A stretch of DNA of 64,000 nucleotides, taken from Iodobacter fluviatilis. GTDB taxonomy: Bacteria; Pseudomonadota; Gammaproteobacteria; Burkholderiales; Chitinibacteraceae. Position 1 is the stretch's first letter. Each line of letters opens with the position of its first letter. The position numbers and the translations under genes are program-made. The stretch covers positions 1,240,001 to 1,304,000 of the forward strand of contig NZ_CP025781.1 in assembly GCF_004194535.1 (NCBI RefSeq). Direction: 5' to 3'. This document shows positions 1 to 8,621 of this stretch, piece by piece. The notes beneath the pieces are model-generated. The model had not been told where the DNA came from, did not search any database, and saw only the letters and a list, made by a program, of their open reading frames with translations.

Positions 1-27
1 TCTTTTGCTTGAAAATCAGGAAGTAAA

Positions 28-1482
28 ATGAACAAGCATTTACAAGCCGAAAGGGCTAAGCCTTTGTTAGCGCTGGCCGATTTTGCTGCGCTTACCGCGT
101 CGTTTTGTGCGGCGCTGGCCATGCTGAGCTTTTTTCGCCATCAAAGAATTGGTGGCGATTTTGCCGCTTGGTGGTGGTGGGAAGGCTCGCAACAAAGTAC
201 CGCGTTTTTGTTTCTAGCCGTGCTCACCGTGGGCAACTTTTGGTGGAGAGGCCATTACAGCCTGCGCCTGCCGTTTTGGGATGAGCTGCTGGAAATCCTG
301 CGTGCTCTGCTCTTAGCTGCCCTTTTAAACGGCATGTTGGTACTGCTAGGCAAATTCACTGTATCGCGCTTTTTGTGGCCAATGTCCTGGAGCTTGGCAC
401 TGCTGCTCTTGCCATTTTTACGCTCGCAAATGAAAAACTGGCTGTTATCTAAGCAGCTCTGGCAACTGCCCACGGTGATGATTGGGGCCAGCAGCAATGC
501 CATCGACGCCTGCCGCGCCATGCACAGCGAGCGCCAGCTGGGATTTGAGGTGCAAGCCTTTTTATCAATTAACCAAAGTGATCCAGCCACATTGATCATT
601 GACGGCCAAACTAGGCCGGTTATTCAGCTAGACGAAAGCGGGTTGCTTTCTTGGCTAGATAATAACGGCCGCCCCCACGTGGTGGTTGCCGTGGATGAAG
701 ATGAGTTGCGCCGTCTTGGCCCGCAAATTGAGCTGCTTTCGCTTAAATATAAAGATATGCACATCATCCCGCCGATCGCTGGCTTACCGCTGTTTGGCGT
801 GGTGCCGCATCATTTTTTTAGCCATGAAGTACTGCTACTGCGTGTACGCAATAATTTATCAGTAAAATCGCTGACCACCTTAAAACGCGCTTTTGATTTA
901 TTTGGTGCAAGCGTTGGCTTGATCTTGCTTTTTCCACTATTAGCCTATGTAGCGGTTCAAATCAAACGTCAGGGCGGCCCTGGAAGCATCTTCTTTGGCC
1001 ATGTTCGCGTAGGGATTAATGGCAAGCCATTTAAGTGCTGGAAATTCCGCACCATGGTTTCCAACAGCCAAGAAGTACTAGAAAAACTATTGGCAAACAG
1101 CAGCGAGGCACGTGCGGAATGGGATAAAGACTTTAAGCTTAAAAATGATCCGCGCATTACGCCGATTGGCGAGTTTTTAAGAAAAACCAGCCTCGATGAG
1201 ATTCCGCAACTGTGGAATGTAATCAAAGGTGAAATGAGCCTTGTTGGCCCCCGCCCAATTATCACCGCCGAGCTAGAGCGTTATGGGGAGCACGTTGATT
1301 TCTATTTAGAAGCGCGCCCAGGCCTAACTGGCTTATGGCAAGTTTCTGGCCGCAACGACACCACCTACGCAGAACGCGTGGCACTGGATGCTTGGTACGT
1401 TAAAAACTGGAATCTTTGGTACGACGTGGCAATTGTCTGCAAAACCATACGCACGGTAGTGAGCGGGCGCGGCGCGTATTAA
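28..1482 (+). CDS. wbaP: Polyprenyl-phosphate sugar phosphotransferase (WbaP-like)
   Basis: Inner-membrane enzyme that would transfer a sugar phosphate from UDP-sugar to undecaprenyl phosphate, the first step of O-antigen, capsule or exopolysaccharide synthesis. The 484 residues start with several hydrophobic helices (about 10-130), then a soluble CoA-binding-like region, then a membrane anchor at about 286-310 beginning KRAFDLF. The C-terminal bacterial sugar transferase domain shows KFRTMV, NDPRITPIGEFLRKTSLDE, MSLVGPRP and PGLTGLWQVSGR, all family hallmarks. Length matches WbaP/WcaJ-type proteins (about 470 aa). The start follows aggaag at 18-23. The rest of any polysaccharide cluster would lie upstream of the window. 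The exact sugar (galactose or glucose) cannot be read from sequence. Confidence 0.88.
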   Translation: MNKHLQAERAKPLLALADFAALTASFCAALAMLSFFRHQRIGGDFAAWWWWEGSQQSTAFLFLAVLTVGNFWWRGHYSLRLPFWDELLEILRALLLAALLNGMLVLLGKFTVSRFLWPMSWSLALLLLPFLRSQMKNWLLSKQLWQLPTVMIGASSNAIDACRAMHSERQLGFEVQAFLSINQSDPATLIIDGQTRPVIQLDESGLLSWLDNNGRPHVVVAVDEDELRRLGPQIELLSLKYKDMHIIPPIAGLPLFGVVPHHFFSHEVLLLRVRNNLSVKSLTTLKRAFDLFGASVGLILLFPLLAYVAVQIKRQGGPGSIFFGHVRVGINGKPFKCWKFRTMVSNSQEVLEKLLANSSEARAEWDKDFKLKNDPRITPIGEFLRKTSLDEIPQLWNVIKGEMSLVGPRPIITAELERYGEHVDFYLEARPGLTGLWQVSGRNDTTYAERVALDAWYVKNWNLWYDVAIVCKTIRTVVSGRGAY

Positions 1483-1503
1483 TTTTCACATAAATAGGGT
1501 CAC

Positions 1504-1601
1504 CCACTAAAAACGCTACAAGCGTAAAAAATAAGAACAGGTAGAGCGAAAACTTACACCTGAAGCTCCATTATTTTTCATACCTTACGTGTTTTTAGTG
1601 G
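1504..1601. repeat. 98-bp imperfect palindrome between wbaP and pagL
   Basis: An 11-bp arm (ccactaaaaac, 1504-1514) is exactly repeated in inverted form at 1591-1601. Further inside, an A-rich block (1525-1532) faces a T-rich one (1571-1578), and caggt/acctg pair near the centre. It lies between convergent genes, so it may act as a bidirectional terminator or be a small mobile palindrome. No second copy is seen in this window. Confidence 0.5.
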
Positions 1602-1631
1602 ATAAAAATTGTGAACCGTCACACCACTCAT

Positions 1632-2174
1632 CTACATTTTAAAGCCGTAGCGCAGCACCACAAAATCAGCGCCATAATTGGGCGTTTTGATATCGGCATT
1701 TGAATGATGCTGATACATCAGCGTTAAATCTTGAGCGGACTGCTCACCAAAACGTACGCCTGCGCCCAACCGCTCACCAAATTGAAATGCCGTACTAAAA
1801 GGGCCACGTTTGGCATAATCCGTGCGGGAAAACAAATGCCCGCCCACCCCCGCCTCCACAAACCACTGCGTGCCGGTCTCCAGTGGCGTCCATTCATATC
1901 TTAGCTCTGGTGTAATAAATACTTCACCTGTATTGCGATCATCGCCGCGCCACAATCCGCCCCCAATCGAAAAACCAGAGCTTAATTTGCCGGTATTACT
2001 TTCATACCAAGACCAAGGTAGCGGCTTGTGTAAAGCCACTCTAAACAAATGGTGCTGCTCAACATGGCTTGGCTGTATGCCCTGCCCAAGCTCCACTTGC
2101 CACTCCAAACCCTCCGCTGCTGATGAAGCTAGCGCAATCAGCAAGGGGGAAATTCGTAGAAAAAGTGTAAGCAT
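1632..2174 (-). CDS. pagL: PagL-type lipid A 3-O-deacylase
   Basis: Outer-membrane beta-barrel enzyme of the PagL family, which removes the 3-position acyl chain of lipid A and so modifies the endotoxin layer. The 180 aa protein has an N-terminal signal peptide (cleavage likely near AAEG, residues 19-22), alternating barrel strands and the family signature near the C-terminus: H156-H-S158-N-A, matching the catalytic His/Ser pair of Pseudomonas PagL. The third catalytic residue, Glu in PagL, aligns with Asp170 here. aggag is well placed before the ATG. It ends in RYGFKM rather than a terminal Phe. Convergent with wbaP. Family assignment is firm; activity is inferred. Confidence 0.85.
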   Translation of the reverse strand: MLTLFLRISPLLIALASSAAEGLEWQVELGQGIQPSHVEQHHLFRVALHKPLPWSWYESNTGKLSSGFSIGGGLWRGDDRNTGEVFITPELRYEWTPLETGTQWFVEAGVGGHLFSRTDYAKRGPFSTAFQFGERLGAGVRFGEQSAQDLTLMYQHHSNADIKTPNYGADFVVLRYGFKM

Positions 2175-2243
2175 GGCTAAGCTCCTTTACGCAGTCGCTT
2201 TTACAATATAGACACAACAATCCTTTTACACCGTCCTTACCAC

Positions 2244-2439
2244 CTAGGGCCTGTTGACGTTTCATTCGCCATTGCGCTGAGCCGGAAAACGGCCAGACAC
2301 AAGGCATGTGAAGAAGGCAATAACGGGTTATTGTCGAGGAGCATCACGCAGTGAATGGCCATTTTCCGGATCAGCCCTTCGGGTTTAGCCCCTTTTTAGG
2401 GCGGAACGCAGCCGCGAATGAAACGTCAACAGACCCTAG
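2244..2439. mobile_element. MITE-like element A, full copy (196 bp)
   Basis: Ends are 26-bp inverted repeats (2244-2269 and 2414-2439) that differ at one base, each starting with CTAG. The interior is itself an imperfect palindrome: gccggaaaacggcca near 2281 faces tggccattttccgg near 2356, and the centre is caataac-gg-gttattg. No ORF of transposase size fits. CTAG at both ends would suit a 4-bp target duplication like that of IS5-group transposases, so it could be a non-autonomous derivative. A one-ended copy lies at 48885-48946. Confidence 0.75.
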
Positions 2440-2576
2440 AGGACTTCACCCATATTTTGAATAGAAAGACTCGTCTAAAGCAGGTGTCTACTCCCTTAAG
2501 ACTAAGTTGCTAGCTATTTGAAGTAAAATTGCACAAAATATGAAAAAATCCGGCGTCTCCCCAGTTGGCATGCTAT

Positions 2577-2744
2577 CTAGCAGGCTGTCGGACTTAGCAT
2601 CAGTCAGCTGAAAAATCACCTGATCGGCCTATATTTCACCAGATTTTTGACCAATAACTCGTTATTGGCGCTGCAAATCCGGCAAAATCTGGTCTCGACC
2701 ATGCGATTTTTCGCTTCGACCGTCTAAGTCCGACAGGCTGCTAG
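2577..2744. mobile_element. MITE-like element B, copy 1 (168 bp)
   Basis: Ends are 20-bp inverted repeats (2577-2596 and 2725-2744; one mismatch) that begin with CTAG. The centre carries the perfect hairpin ccaataac-tc-gttattgg. A second element of exactly the same length, with the same ends but a diverged interior, is at 7345-7512. No coding capacity. Same overall design as element A but different end sequence. Confidence 0.75.
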
Positions 2745-2806
2745 GTCTCCTTTGACGTTTGATTTGCAAACACAATAATCGTGCAACAAATACCAACAGA
2801 GCCTAG
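2741..2806. repeat. Degenerate short relative of element A
   Basis: It starts ctaggtctcctttgacgttt and ends ccaacagagcctag, close to the two ends of element A, but spans only 66 bp. It shares its left CTAG with the right end of element B, as if B had inserted at this CTAG. Together with elements A and B it fills most of the gene-free stretch 2175-2853. Relationship is inferred from the end sequences only. Confidence 0.4.
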
Positions 2807-2853
2807 CAATAACCCATACTTAACTCAAAGCTATCAAATCTTTTAGGAATCCC

Positions 2854-4170
2854 ATGCAAGCCGATGAGTTCGTCCAGTCTTTTCGTCTGGCCGCCCCGTA
2901 TATTCATGCCTTTCGTGATCGCACTTTTGTCATCGCCTTAGGCGGTGAAGTGGTCCGAGATGGCAAATTTGCCACCATCACCCACGATATCAACCTGCTC
3001 ACCAGCCTTGGGGTGCGCCTAGTTGTTGTGCATGGTGCTCGTCCACAAATTGAAACGCGAATTAATGAGCGGGGCCTAGAAACCCGCTATCACCATGGTT
3101 TACGCGTTACCGATGCTCAAACTTTAGAATGTGTCATTCAGGCGGTGGGGCAAGTTCGAGTAGAAATTGAATCGTGGCTGTCTATGGGTTTGGCTAATTC
3201 GCCCATGGCAAATGCCGATATTCGCGTCTCAGCGGGCAACTTTATTACGGCGCAGCCGATGGGCATTCGTGATGGCCTAGATTTAATGTACACCGGCGAA
3301 GTACGTAAAGTAGACACTACCGCCATCCGCTATCGTCTTGATGACGGCGAGCTCGTATTGCTTTCTACCTTGGGCTACTCGCCCACGGGCGAAGTATTTA
3401 ATGTGCCACTCGAAGACGTGGCCACCAGCGCTGCCATTGCCCTGCGTGCCGACAAGCTGATCTTTTTACTTGGCCAGCAAGGGGTAGAAGACTTAGTGGG
3501 CGAGCTACTGACCGAGCTTACTGCCTTGCAAGCTGAGCAGTTTTTAAACACTCACCCTCATCCAAACGAAGATATCCGGCTGTATCTGCCTTGCGCCATC
3601 AAAGCGGTGCGCAATGGCGTAGCACGGGCGCATTTGGTTAGTCATCATGTGGATGGTGCTTTGCTTAAAGAGCTATTTACCCACGATGGAATTGGCACCA
3701 TGGTATCGCGTGATTCACTCGAAACCATGCGTGAAGCCACCATTGATGATGTCGGCGGGGTATTGGCCTTGATTGAGCCGCTAGAGGACGATGGGGTTTT
3801 AGTGAAACGTGGGCGAGAATTACTCGAGCGTGAAATCCATCGTTACTCGGTACTCGAGCACGATAGTAAGATTGTGGGCTGCGTGGCGATGTACCCCTTC
3901 GCTAAAAGCCACATGGCAGAAATGGCCTGTTTGGTGATCCATCCCGATTACCGCGATGCCAATCGAGGCGAGCAATTACTCAAGCATATTGAGCAACACG
4001 CCCGCAGCCTAGGAGTACGCGAGCTATTTGTGCTGACCACCCGTACCGCGCATTGGTTTGTTGAAAGAGGCTTTGCCTTAGCCACCGTCGATGCTTTACC
4101 GATTGAAAGAAAACAGCTCTACAATTATCAAAGACGTTCAAAAGTATTTATTAAGCAACTACGAAACTAA
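2854..4170 (+). CDS. argA: Amino-acid N-acetyltransferase (N-acetylglutamate synthase)
   Basis: Catalyses acetyl-CoA + L-glutamate to N-acetylglutamate, the first step of arginine synthesis, in the cytoplasm. The 438 aa protein has the classical ArgA layout: an amino-acid-kinase-like domain (about 1-285; FVIALGGEVV and VVVHGARPQI) followed by a GNAT acetyltransferase domain (about 290-438; HPDYRDANRGEQLL is the acetyl-CoA binding loop). E. coli ArgA is 443 aa. A taggaa box precedes the ATG. In the kinase-like domain the glycine-rich sites follow ArgA rather than ArgB, consistent with a regulatory arginine-binding role. argB is present separately at 11948-12823. Confidence 0.95.
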   Translation: MQADEFVQSFRLAAPYIHAFRDRTFVIALGGEVVRDGKFATITHDINLLTSLGVRLVVVHGARPQIETRINERGLETRYHHGLRVTDAQTLECVIQAVGQVRVEIESWLSMGLANSPMANADIRVSAGNFITAQPMGIRDGLDLMYTGEVRKVDTTAIRYRLDDGELVLLSTLGYSPTGEVFNVPLEDVATSAAIALRADKLIFLLGQQGVEDLVGELLTELTALQAEQFLNTHPHPNEDIRLYLPCAIKAVRNGVARAHLVSHHVDGALLKELFTHDGIGTMVSRDSLETMREATIDDVGGVLALIEPLEDDGVLVKRGRELLEREIHRYSVLEHDSKIVGCVAMYPFAKSHMAEMACLVIHPDYRDANRGEQLLKHIEQHARSLGVRELFVLTTRTAHWFVERGFALATVDALPIERKQLYNYQRRSKVFIKQLRN

Positions 4171-4237
4171 AGTTGTATTGAGAAAATAAATCAGCAATAT
4201 ACGGCATTTCAATTCATCATTATTATTGACTATGTAA

Positions 4238-4270
4238 CACTACCGAAAGCCAGCAATGCTTTCGGTAGTG
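4238..4270 (+). terminator. Perfect 13-bp hairpin after argA
   Basis: cactaccgaaagc (4238-4250) and its exact inverse (4258-4270) flank a 7-nt loop. There is no T run after the stem, so it may be a weak or Rho-assisted terminator or an mRNA-protecting 3' stem. It is 68 bp beyond the argA stop. Confidence 0.5.
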
Positions 4271-4371
4271 ATCAGAATGAGTGCAAGCAATATCTCTGAA
4301 TCACCAAGCGGCCAAGACATACTGAAGCGGCTTGGCCTATAAAAGATAGACTCCTTTTCTAACAGGTTTGC

Positions 4372-7197
4372 ATGGCATCGCTCCCGTTTTTTAATTCGCT
4401 ACGAGCACGTTTAATTGTTGCCACCTTAGTCGTGCAAGGTACGATTTTAGCCATCCTATTGCTCAATACATCGAAAATATGGTCAGAAATGGCGACCCAT
4501 GTCACGGAAGTGCGCGTACAAGAATTATCGCGCCTATTAAATGCGGCCTTTGCTACGCCTTTATCCAGTGGCAACTTGGCACAAGCAGCAGATTTACTAG
4601 AAGGAATTCGCACCCCCGAAGGGATTGATTACTTAATTTTGCTCGATAATAAAAAACAAATCATTGCCGCTCGGGGCTGGGATATTGCACAAAAACTCCC
4701 TCCAGTAGATAAATTATCGCTCGATCATGATTTGCCAACTTTAATTCACGCCTCCACCCCGATTGAATTTGCGGGCGAGCCTTTTGGCGAGCTACGCTTT
4801 GGTGTTTCCACAGGAATCATGCGGGGCGGCATTAATCAACTCATGCTGCAAAGCGCAATGACTATTGTCGCTGGGGTTTTACTTTGTGCCCTCATCATGG
4901 GTGTACTGGGCTTTTGGCTTACTCGGCATATTCACCGGCTCATCAAAGCCGCTGAAAACGCTGCGCTAGGGCGCTACGAAGTCCCCCTACCTAGCCATGG
5001 CCTGACCGAAATATCCCTACTCACCATCCGCTTTAATGAAATGGCGGCTGCAATCAAAGAACGCGTAGATACCCTTGTTATGAATGAAGAAAAATTTCAT
5101 ACCATTGCTAACTACACACACAGCACGGAGCTATGGCTATCCCCCGATGAAGGCAAGCTGGTGTGGATTAATGACTCCGTCACACGCCTCTCGGGCTATT
5201 CTGTCAATGAATGTATGCTCTTAGGGGATTTTCCACTCTCGCTCACCATGCCTGAGGAGCGAGAGCGTGTCACCGAAACCCTGCAACAAGCGTTACTGCA
5301 TCGCACCGTGATTCAAGATTTTGAGTTTCGTGCGGTACGCCGTGATGGACAACCCTTTTGGGCCTCGGTTTCTTGGCAGCCTATCTACGATTCAAACAAT
5401 AGCTATTTAGGGCTCAGAGCCAGTATTCGCGATAATAGCGAGCTAAAAGAAGACCGCTTATCCTTACGCAAAGCTGTGATTGAACTGCGGCAAATTCAAT
5501 CGCTAGGGCAAAGCTATTTGTCCCGCGCCGAATCCGAACGGGCCCGCTTAAGCGCACTACTCACGGCCATGCGCTTTGGCGTGTTGTTTGTAGATAACGA
5601 TAATCGCGTGGTATTTCATAACCCCGCCTTCTGTGATTTATGGGGCCTTGGGCCTAGCAATCAATTGCCAGGCAAACCTATCGGACAAATTTTACAAATT
5701 GCAGAAAACCGGCCAGCCCTAGGCGATATTATTGCGACCTACCTTGAAGATCTGGTTCTCTCTGACGATAAGGTCGATTTTGGTGAGCTCACCATGAATG
5801 ATGGGCGTGTGATTACCCAGCATGGCTTTAAGGTGCTCGATAGCCAAGGCGCTGCCAATGGGCGGATGTGGATTTATGAAGATGTTACCCAACAACGCGA
5901 AATATCCGAACATATGATTAAGCTAGCGGAGCGTGACTCGCTCACCGGCCTGTATAACCGCCATCGCTTCCAGCAAGAGCTAGATAGAATGGTTTCAGAA
6001 GCAGACCGTAAGCAAAGCGCGATGGCCTTAGTGTTTTTCGATCTGGACGAGTTTAAGCATGTGAATGATACTTTTGGCCATGGCGTGGGTGATGAGTTAC
6101 TTAAATCCATCGCCAAAACCATTGGCCTACAAGTGCGCCGCCATGAGGTTTTATCTCGCCTTGGTGGGGATGAATTCGCGATTTTAGTCCCTGATTGCAA
6201 TGAATTTGAAGTCAGTAAACTAGCCGAGCGAATTGTAAGCTCGATCGCGCAAATCCCCTTTACCGTTGAAGGCCATGTACTGCGCCCATCTTCATCGGTC
6301 GGCGTAGCGCTATTTCCCAATCATGCGAGCAACTCACTAGAGCTGGTCGCCCACGCGGATTCGGCCATGTATCAGGCTAAATCTGCAGGTAAATCCACTT
6401 GGCGCATGTACCGCCAAGACGCCGATCCTTCCCGATCAGCAATTAACCGGCTCTCATGGAAAGATCGCATTACCGAGGCCTTAGAAAACGAAGGCCTGGA
6501 GCTGCACTACCAAGGAATTTACTACCCAAAAACACGCAAGCTCGCTCACTTAGAAGCCTTGGTACGTATGAAAGATCGGCAAAAGCTGGGTGAGCTCATT
6601 ATGCCTGGGATGTTTATTACCCATGCCGAAAAAACCGGCAAGATCATTGATATTGATCGTTGGGTGATTCGCACCACCATTGAATTACTCGGCCAAAAGG
6701 CCAATATTCCATCCATTGCAATTAACATTTCTGGCCGCTCTTTTGATGAACCAGAAATGCCTGATTACATTAGCCAGCAGCTCAAACTACATAAAGTAAA
6801 TCCAGCAAGGCTATTGGTAGAGCTCACCGAAACAGCCGCAGTATCAGATATCCGCGATGCGGAGCGTTTTATTGATGCACTCAGAGCCACCGGTTGCACT
6901 GTTTGCCTCGATGATTTTGGTACTGGCTTTGCTTCCTTTGCCTATTTAAAACAATTAAAAGCAGACGTACTGAAAATTGATGGCTTCTTTATTAAAGATA
7001 TTATTAGCGATCACGATAGCCAAGTCTTTGTAAAAGGCATGGTGAGCATGGCGCATGAAATGGGCAAAACAACCATTGCCGAGTTTGTAGAAAACGAAGC
7101 CATTTTTAATATGCTGATTGAATTAGGGATTGATCAAGTACAGGGCTATTACCTCGACAAACCCATGAAAGATCATCCGGGATTGAATATTATTTAA
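4372..7197 (+). CDS. Membrane sensor GGDEF/EAL c-di-GMP protein
   Basis: Hybrid diguanylate cyclase/phosphodiesterase that would set c-di-GMP levels and thereby motility and biofilm behaviour. Order in 941 residues: transmembrane helix about 13-33, periplasmic sensor, second helix about 165-187, HAMP linker, PAS about 245-350, second PAS-like domain about 395-510, GGDEF (G598-G-D-E-F602 intact), EAL (E728-A-L). EAL-side motifs ELTETA, LDDFGTGFAS and QGYYLDKPM are present, so phosphodiesterase activity is plausible. The inhibitory RxxD site upstream of GGDEF reads RRHE, so product inhibition may be lost. Gene stands alone; input signal unknown. Confidence 0.9.
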   Translation: MASLPFFNSLRARLIVATLVVQGTILAILLLNTSKIWSEMATHVTEVRVQELSRLLNAAFATPLSSGNLAQAADLLEGIRTPEGIDYLILLDNKKQIIAARGWDIAQKLPPVDKLSLDHDLPTLIHASTPIEFAGEPFGELRFGVSTGIMRGGINQLMLQSAMTIVAGVLLCALIMGVLGFWLTRHIHRLIKAAENAALGRYEVPLPSHGLTEISLLTIRFNEMAAAIKERVDTLVMNEEKFHTIANYTHSTELWLSPDEGKLVWINDSVTRLSGYSVNECMLLGDFPLSLTMPEERERVTETLQQALLHRTVIQDFEFRAVRRDGQPFWASVSWQPIYDSNNSYLGLRASIRDNSELKEDRLSLRKAVIELRQIQSLGQSYLSRAESERARLSALLTAMRFGVLFVDNDNRVVFHNPAFCDLWGLGPSNQLPGKPIGQILQIAENRPALGDIIATYLEDLVLSDDKVDFGELTMNDGRVITQHGFKVLDSQGAANGRMWIYEDVTQQREISEHMIKLAERDSLTGLYNRHRFQQELDRMVSEADRKQSAMALVFFDLDEFKHVNDTFGHGVGDELLKSIAKTIGLQVRRHEVLSRLGGDEFAILVPDCNEFEVSKLAERIVSSIAQIPFTVEGHVLRPSSSVGVALFPNHASNSLELVAHADSAMYQAKSAGKSTWRMYRQDADPSRSAINRLSWKDRITEALENEGLELHYQGIYYPKTRKLAHLEALVRMKDRQKLGELIMPGMFITHAEKTGKIIDIDRWVIRTTIELLGQKANIPSIAINISGRSFDEPEMPDYISQQLKLHKVNPARLLVELTETAAVSDIRDAERFIDALRATGCTVCLDDFGTGFASFAYLKQLKADVLKIDGFFIKDIISDHDSQVFVKGMVSMAHEMGKTTIAEFVENEAIFNMLIELGIDQVQGYYLDKPMKDHPGLNII

Positions 7198-7205
7198 CGG
7201 ATGCT

Positions 7206-7325
7206 ATAAACCCAAATCTTGAACCACGGAGTTCACAGAGAACACGGAGTTTCACGGAAAAAAACAGGGATTGAATTAAGGTGTTTGAATAAACTTTAAA
7301 TATTTTCAAACCTTGTTATCTAGAT
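7206..7325 (+). repeat. Repeat D copy 1 (cacggag repeat)
   Basis: About 120 bp built around cttgaaccacggag, cacagagaacacggag and tattttcaaacctt. A clearly related copy is at 56312-56425, in the same orientation and also directly upstream of a repeat C copy. No coding capacity. It starts nine bases after the stop of the preceding gene. Confidence 0.65.
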
Positions 7326-7344
7326 TTTTACTCTGATCGTGGCA

Positions 7345-7512
7345 CTAGCCGCCTGTCGGACTTAAGCGATCGTAGCGAGGGAAAGACCGGTTTGAGACAG
7401 ATTTCGCGGGTTTTTCAGGCGAATAGCTGGCTATTCAACGAGAAAATGCGTGAAACATGGCCAAATCCGGCTTTTCCGTAGTAGATCAGTCTTAAGTCCG
7501 ATAGGCTGCTAG
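7345..7512. mobile_element. MITE-like element B, copy 2 (168 bp)
   Basis: Same length and same CTAG-led inverted ends as copy 1 at 2577-2744 (ends 7345-7364 and 7493-7512), with a different interior whose centre is gaatag-ctgg-ctattc. It sits between repeat D and repeat C, which lie almost adjacent at 56312-56674, so it looks inserted into a pre-existing D-C unit. Confidence 0.7.
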
Positions 7513-7736
7513 GCTTAAATTTCCCCTTGAAACACGCAAGCTCCGAACAAGCGGAGCGGGGGATCGCTTGGGAGCGAGGCAGCGAGCCAATCCCGCCCGC
7601 CGCCGACTCGATTGGACCGCAGCGCAGGGGATTTCGTGTTATTGGAGTTGTGGCTTGGCTTCGTTTCTTGGCCACACAAAAATCATATAATTCGCGGGGC
7701 GCCCGCACCTAAATCAATGTGCCGAAGGCACTAAAA
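7513..7736 (+). repeat. Repeat C copy 1 (about 224 bp)
   Basis: Begins gcttaaat...cccttgaa and ends with the hairpin gtgcc-gaa-ggcac followed by taaaaa. Most similar to copy 4 at 56451-56674; other copies at 52883-53104 (inverted) and 54570-54803. Together with repeat D and element B it fills the 580-bp gap 7198-7777, which holds no credible gene. Confidence 0.75.
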
Positions 7737-7777
7737 AATAACTTCTGTGTAACCTCAGCTAAACAGGAAATACACCC

Positions 7778-8392
7778 ATGAGCATGACTATCTGGCTAAC
7801 CTTTATTGCCACCACTTTTTTTATTTCCGCCACGCCCGGCCCTAATATGCTGCTGATGCTATCGCACGGCACACGCTATGGCTGGCAGGCGACGCTGGCC
7901 ACCATGAGCGGTGCACTGGCTGGATTAGGCTTGTTGTTTGCGCTATCTGCTTTTGGGATGGCGACTATCCTAGCCACATCCGCCACGCTGTTTTTGATTT
8001 TTAAATTAGCCGGTGCGGTGTATTTAATTTATCTGGGCTGGCAATGCTTTAAAGCCGGGAACAATTTAGAAATGCCCAATTCCTCCGCCGATTCGGCAGC
8101 AGGGCGCTTTCGCCTAGGATTAACCGTGGCACTATCCAATCCCAAGGCGATTTTATTTGCCGGAGCTTTCTTGCCGCAATTTATCAACACATCGCAGCCG
8201 CAAGCAGGGCAATGGGCTATTTTGCTGGGCAGCTTTTTTATCATCGAAGCAGGCTGGCAAGTCGCCTACGCGGCAGGCGGCGCAAGGCTAGGTAACTGGT
8301 TACAAAGCCCGAATCGCATCAAGCGCTTTAACCAAGGCTGCGGCGCGGCCTTCTTTACGGTAGGTGGATTGCTGGCAGCTGCGCAGCGCTGA
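7778..8392 (+). CDS. LysE/RhtB-family amino-acid exporter
   Basis: Inner-membrane efflux protein of the LysE/RhtB family, which exports amino acids such as lysine, threonine or homoserine lactone. The 204 aa length is standard. The family signature TPGPNMLLML is at residues 19-28 and six hydrophobic stretches are visible; AGAVYLIYLGW (about 73-83) is also typical. aggaaa precedes the ATG at a good distance. It is monocistronic, with repeats upstream and a palindromic element downstream. Substrate cannot be told from sequence. Confidence 0.87.
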   Translation: MSMTIWLTFIATTFFISATPGPNMLLMLSHGTRYGWQATLATMSGALAGLGLLFALSAFGMATILATSATLFLIFKLAGAVYLIYLGWQCFKAGNNLEMPNSSADSAAGRFRLGLTVALSNPKAILFAGAFLPQFINTSQPQAGQWAILLGSFFIIEAGWQVAYAAGGARLGNWLQSPNRIKRFNQGCGAAFFTVGGLLAAAQR

Positions 8393-8398
8393 TTAGGT

Positions 8399-8621
8399 GT
8401 CAGGTATCGGAGCCAGCAATTTTAAATCGACAGAAATTAATCGAAAAACACCCCCGTAGAAGCGGATTTATCCACGAATGCAGCGCTGTTGACGACGCTT
8501 TCGCGGCTAAAGCCGCTCCTACAAGGTGCGATTTAGCATTGCTGTATCAAAACGGTGCGCAAGAAAACCACCTTGCACACCCTATAAAAACTCCTGACCC
8601 CTGACTCCTGATACCTGTTAC
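8399..8621. repeat. Nested palindromic element between convergent genes
   Basis: The outer arms resemble each other in inverted form (caggtatcggagccag near 8400, ctgactcctgatacctg near 8603). The inner arms are gtagaagcggatttatccac (8456-8475) and ggctaaagccgctcctac (8505-8522); the latter resembles the gtaggagcggctttagccgc sequence that is widespread between genes in proteobacteria. Located exactly between the stops of lysE-like and the M3 peptidase, so it may serve both as a terminator. Confidence 0.55.

Noticed and set aside
255-599. Minus-strand ORF within wbaP (and similar antisense ORFs in argA, argB, uvrD, the GGDEF/EAL gene and the condensin genes)
   Set aside because: Antisense shadows of well-supported genes, without ribosome sites or recognisable products.
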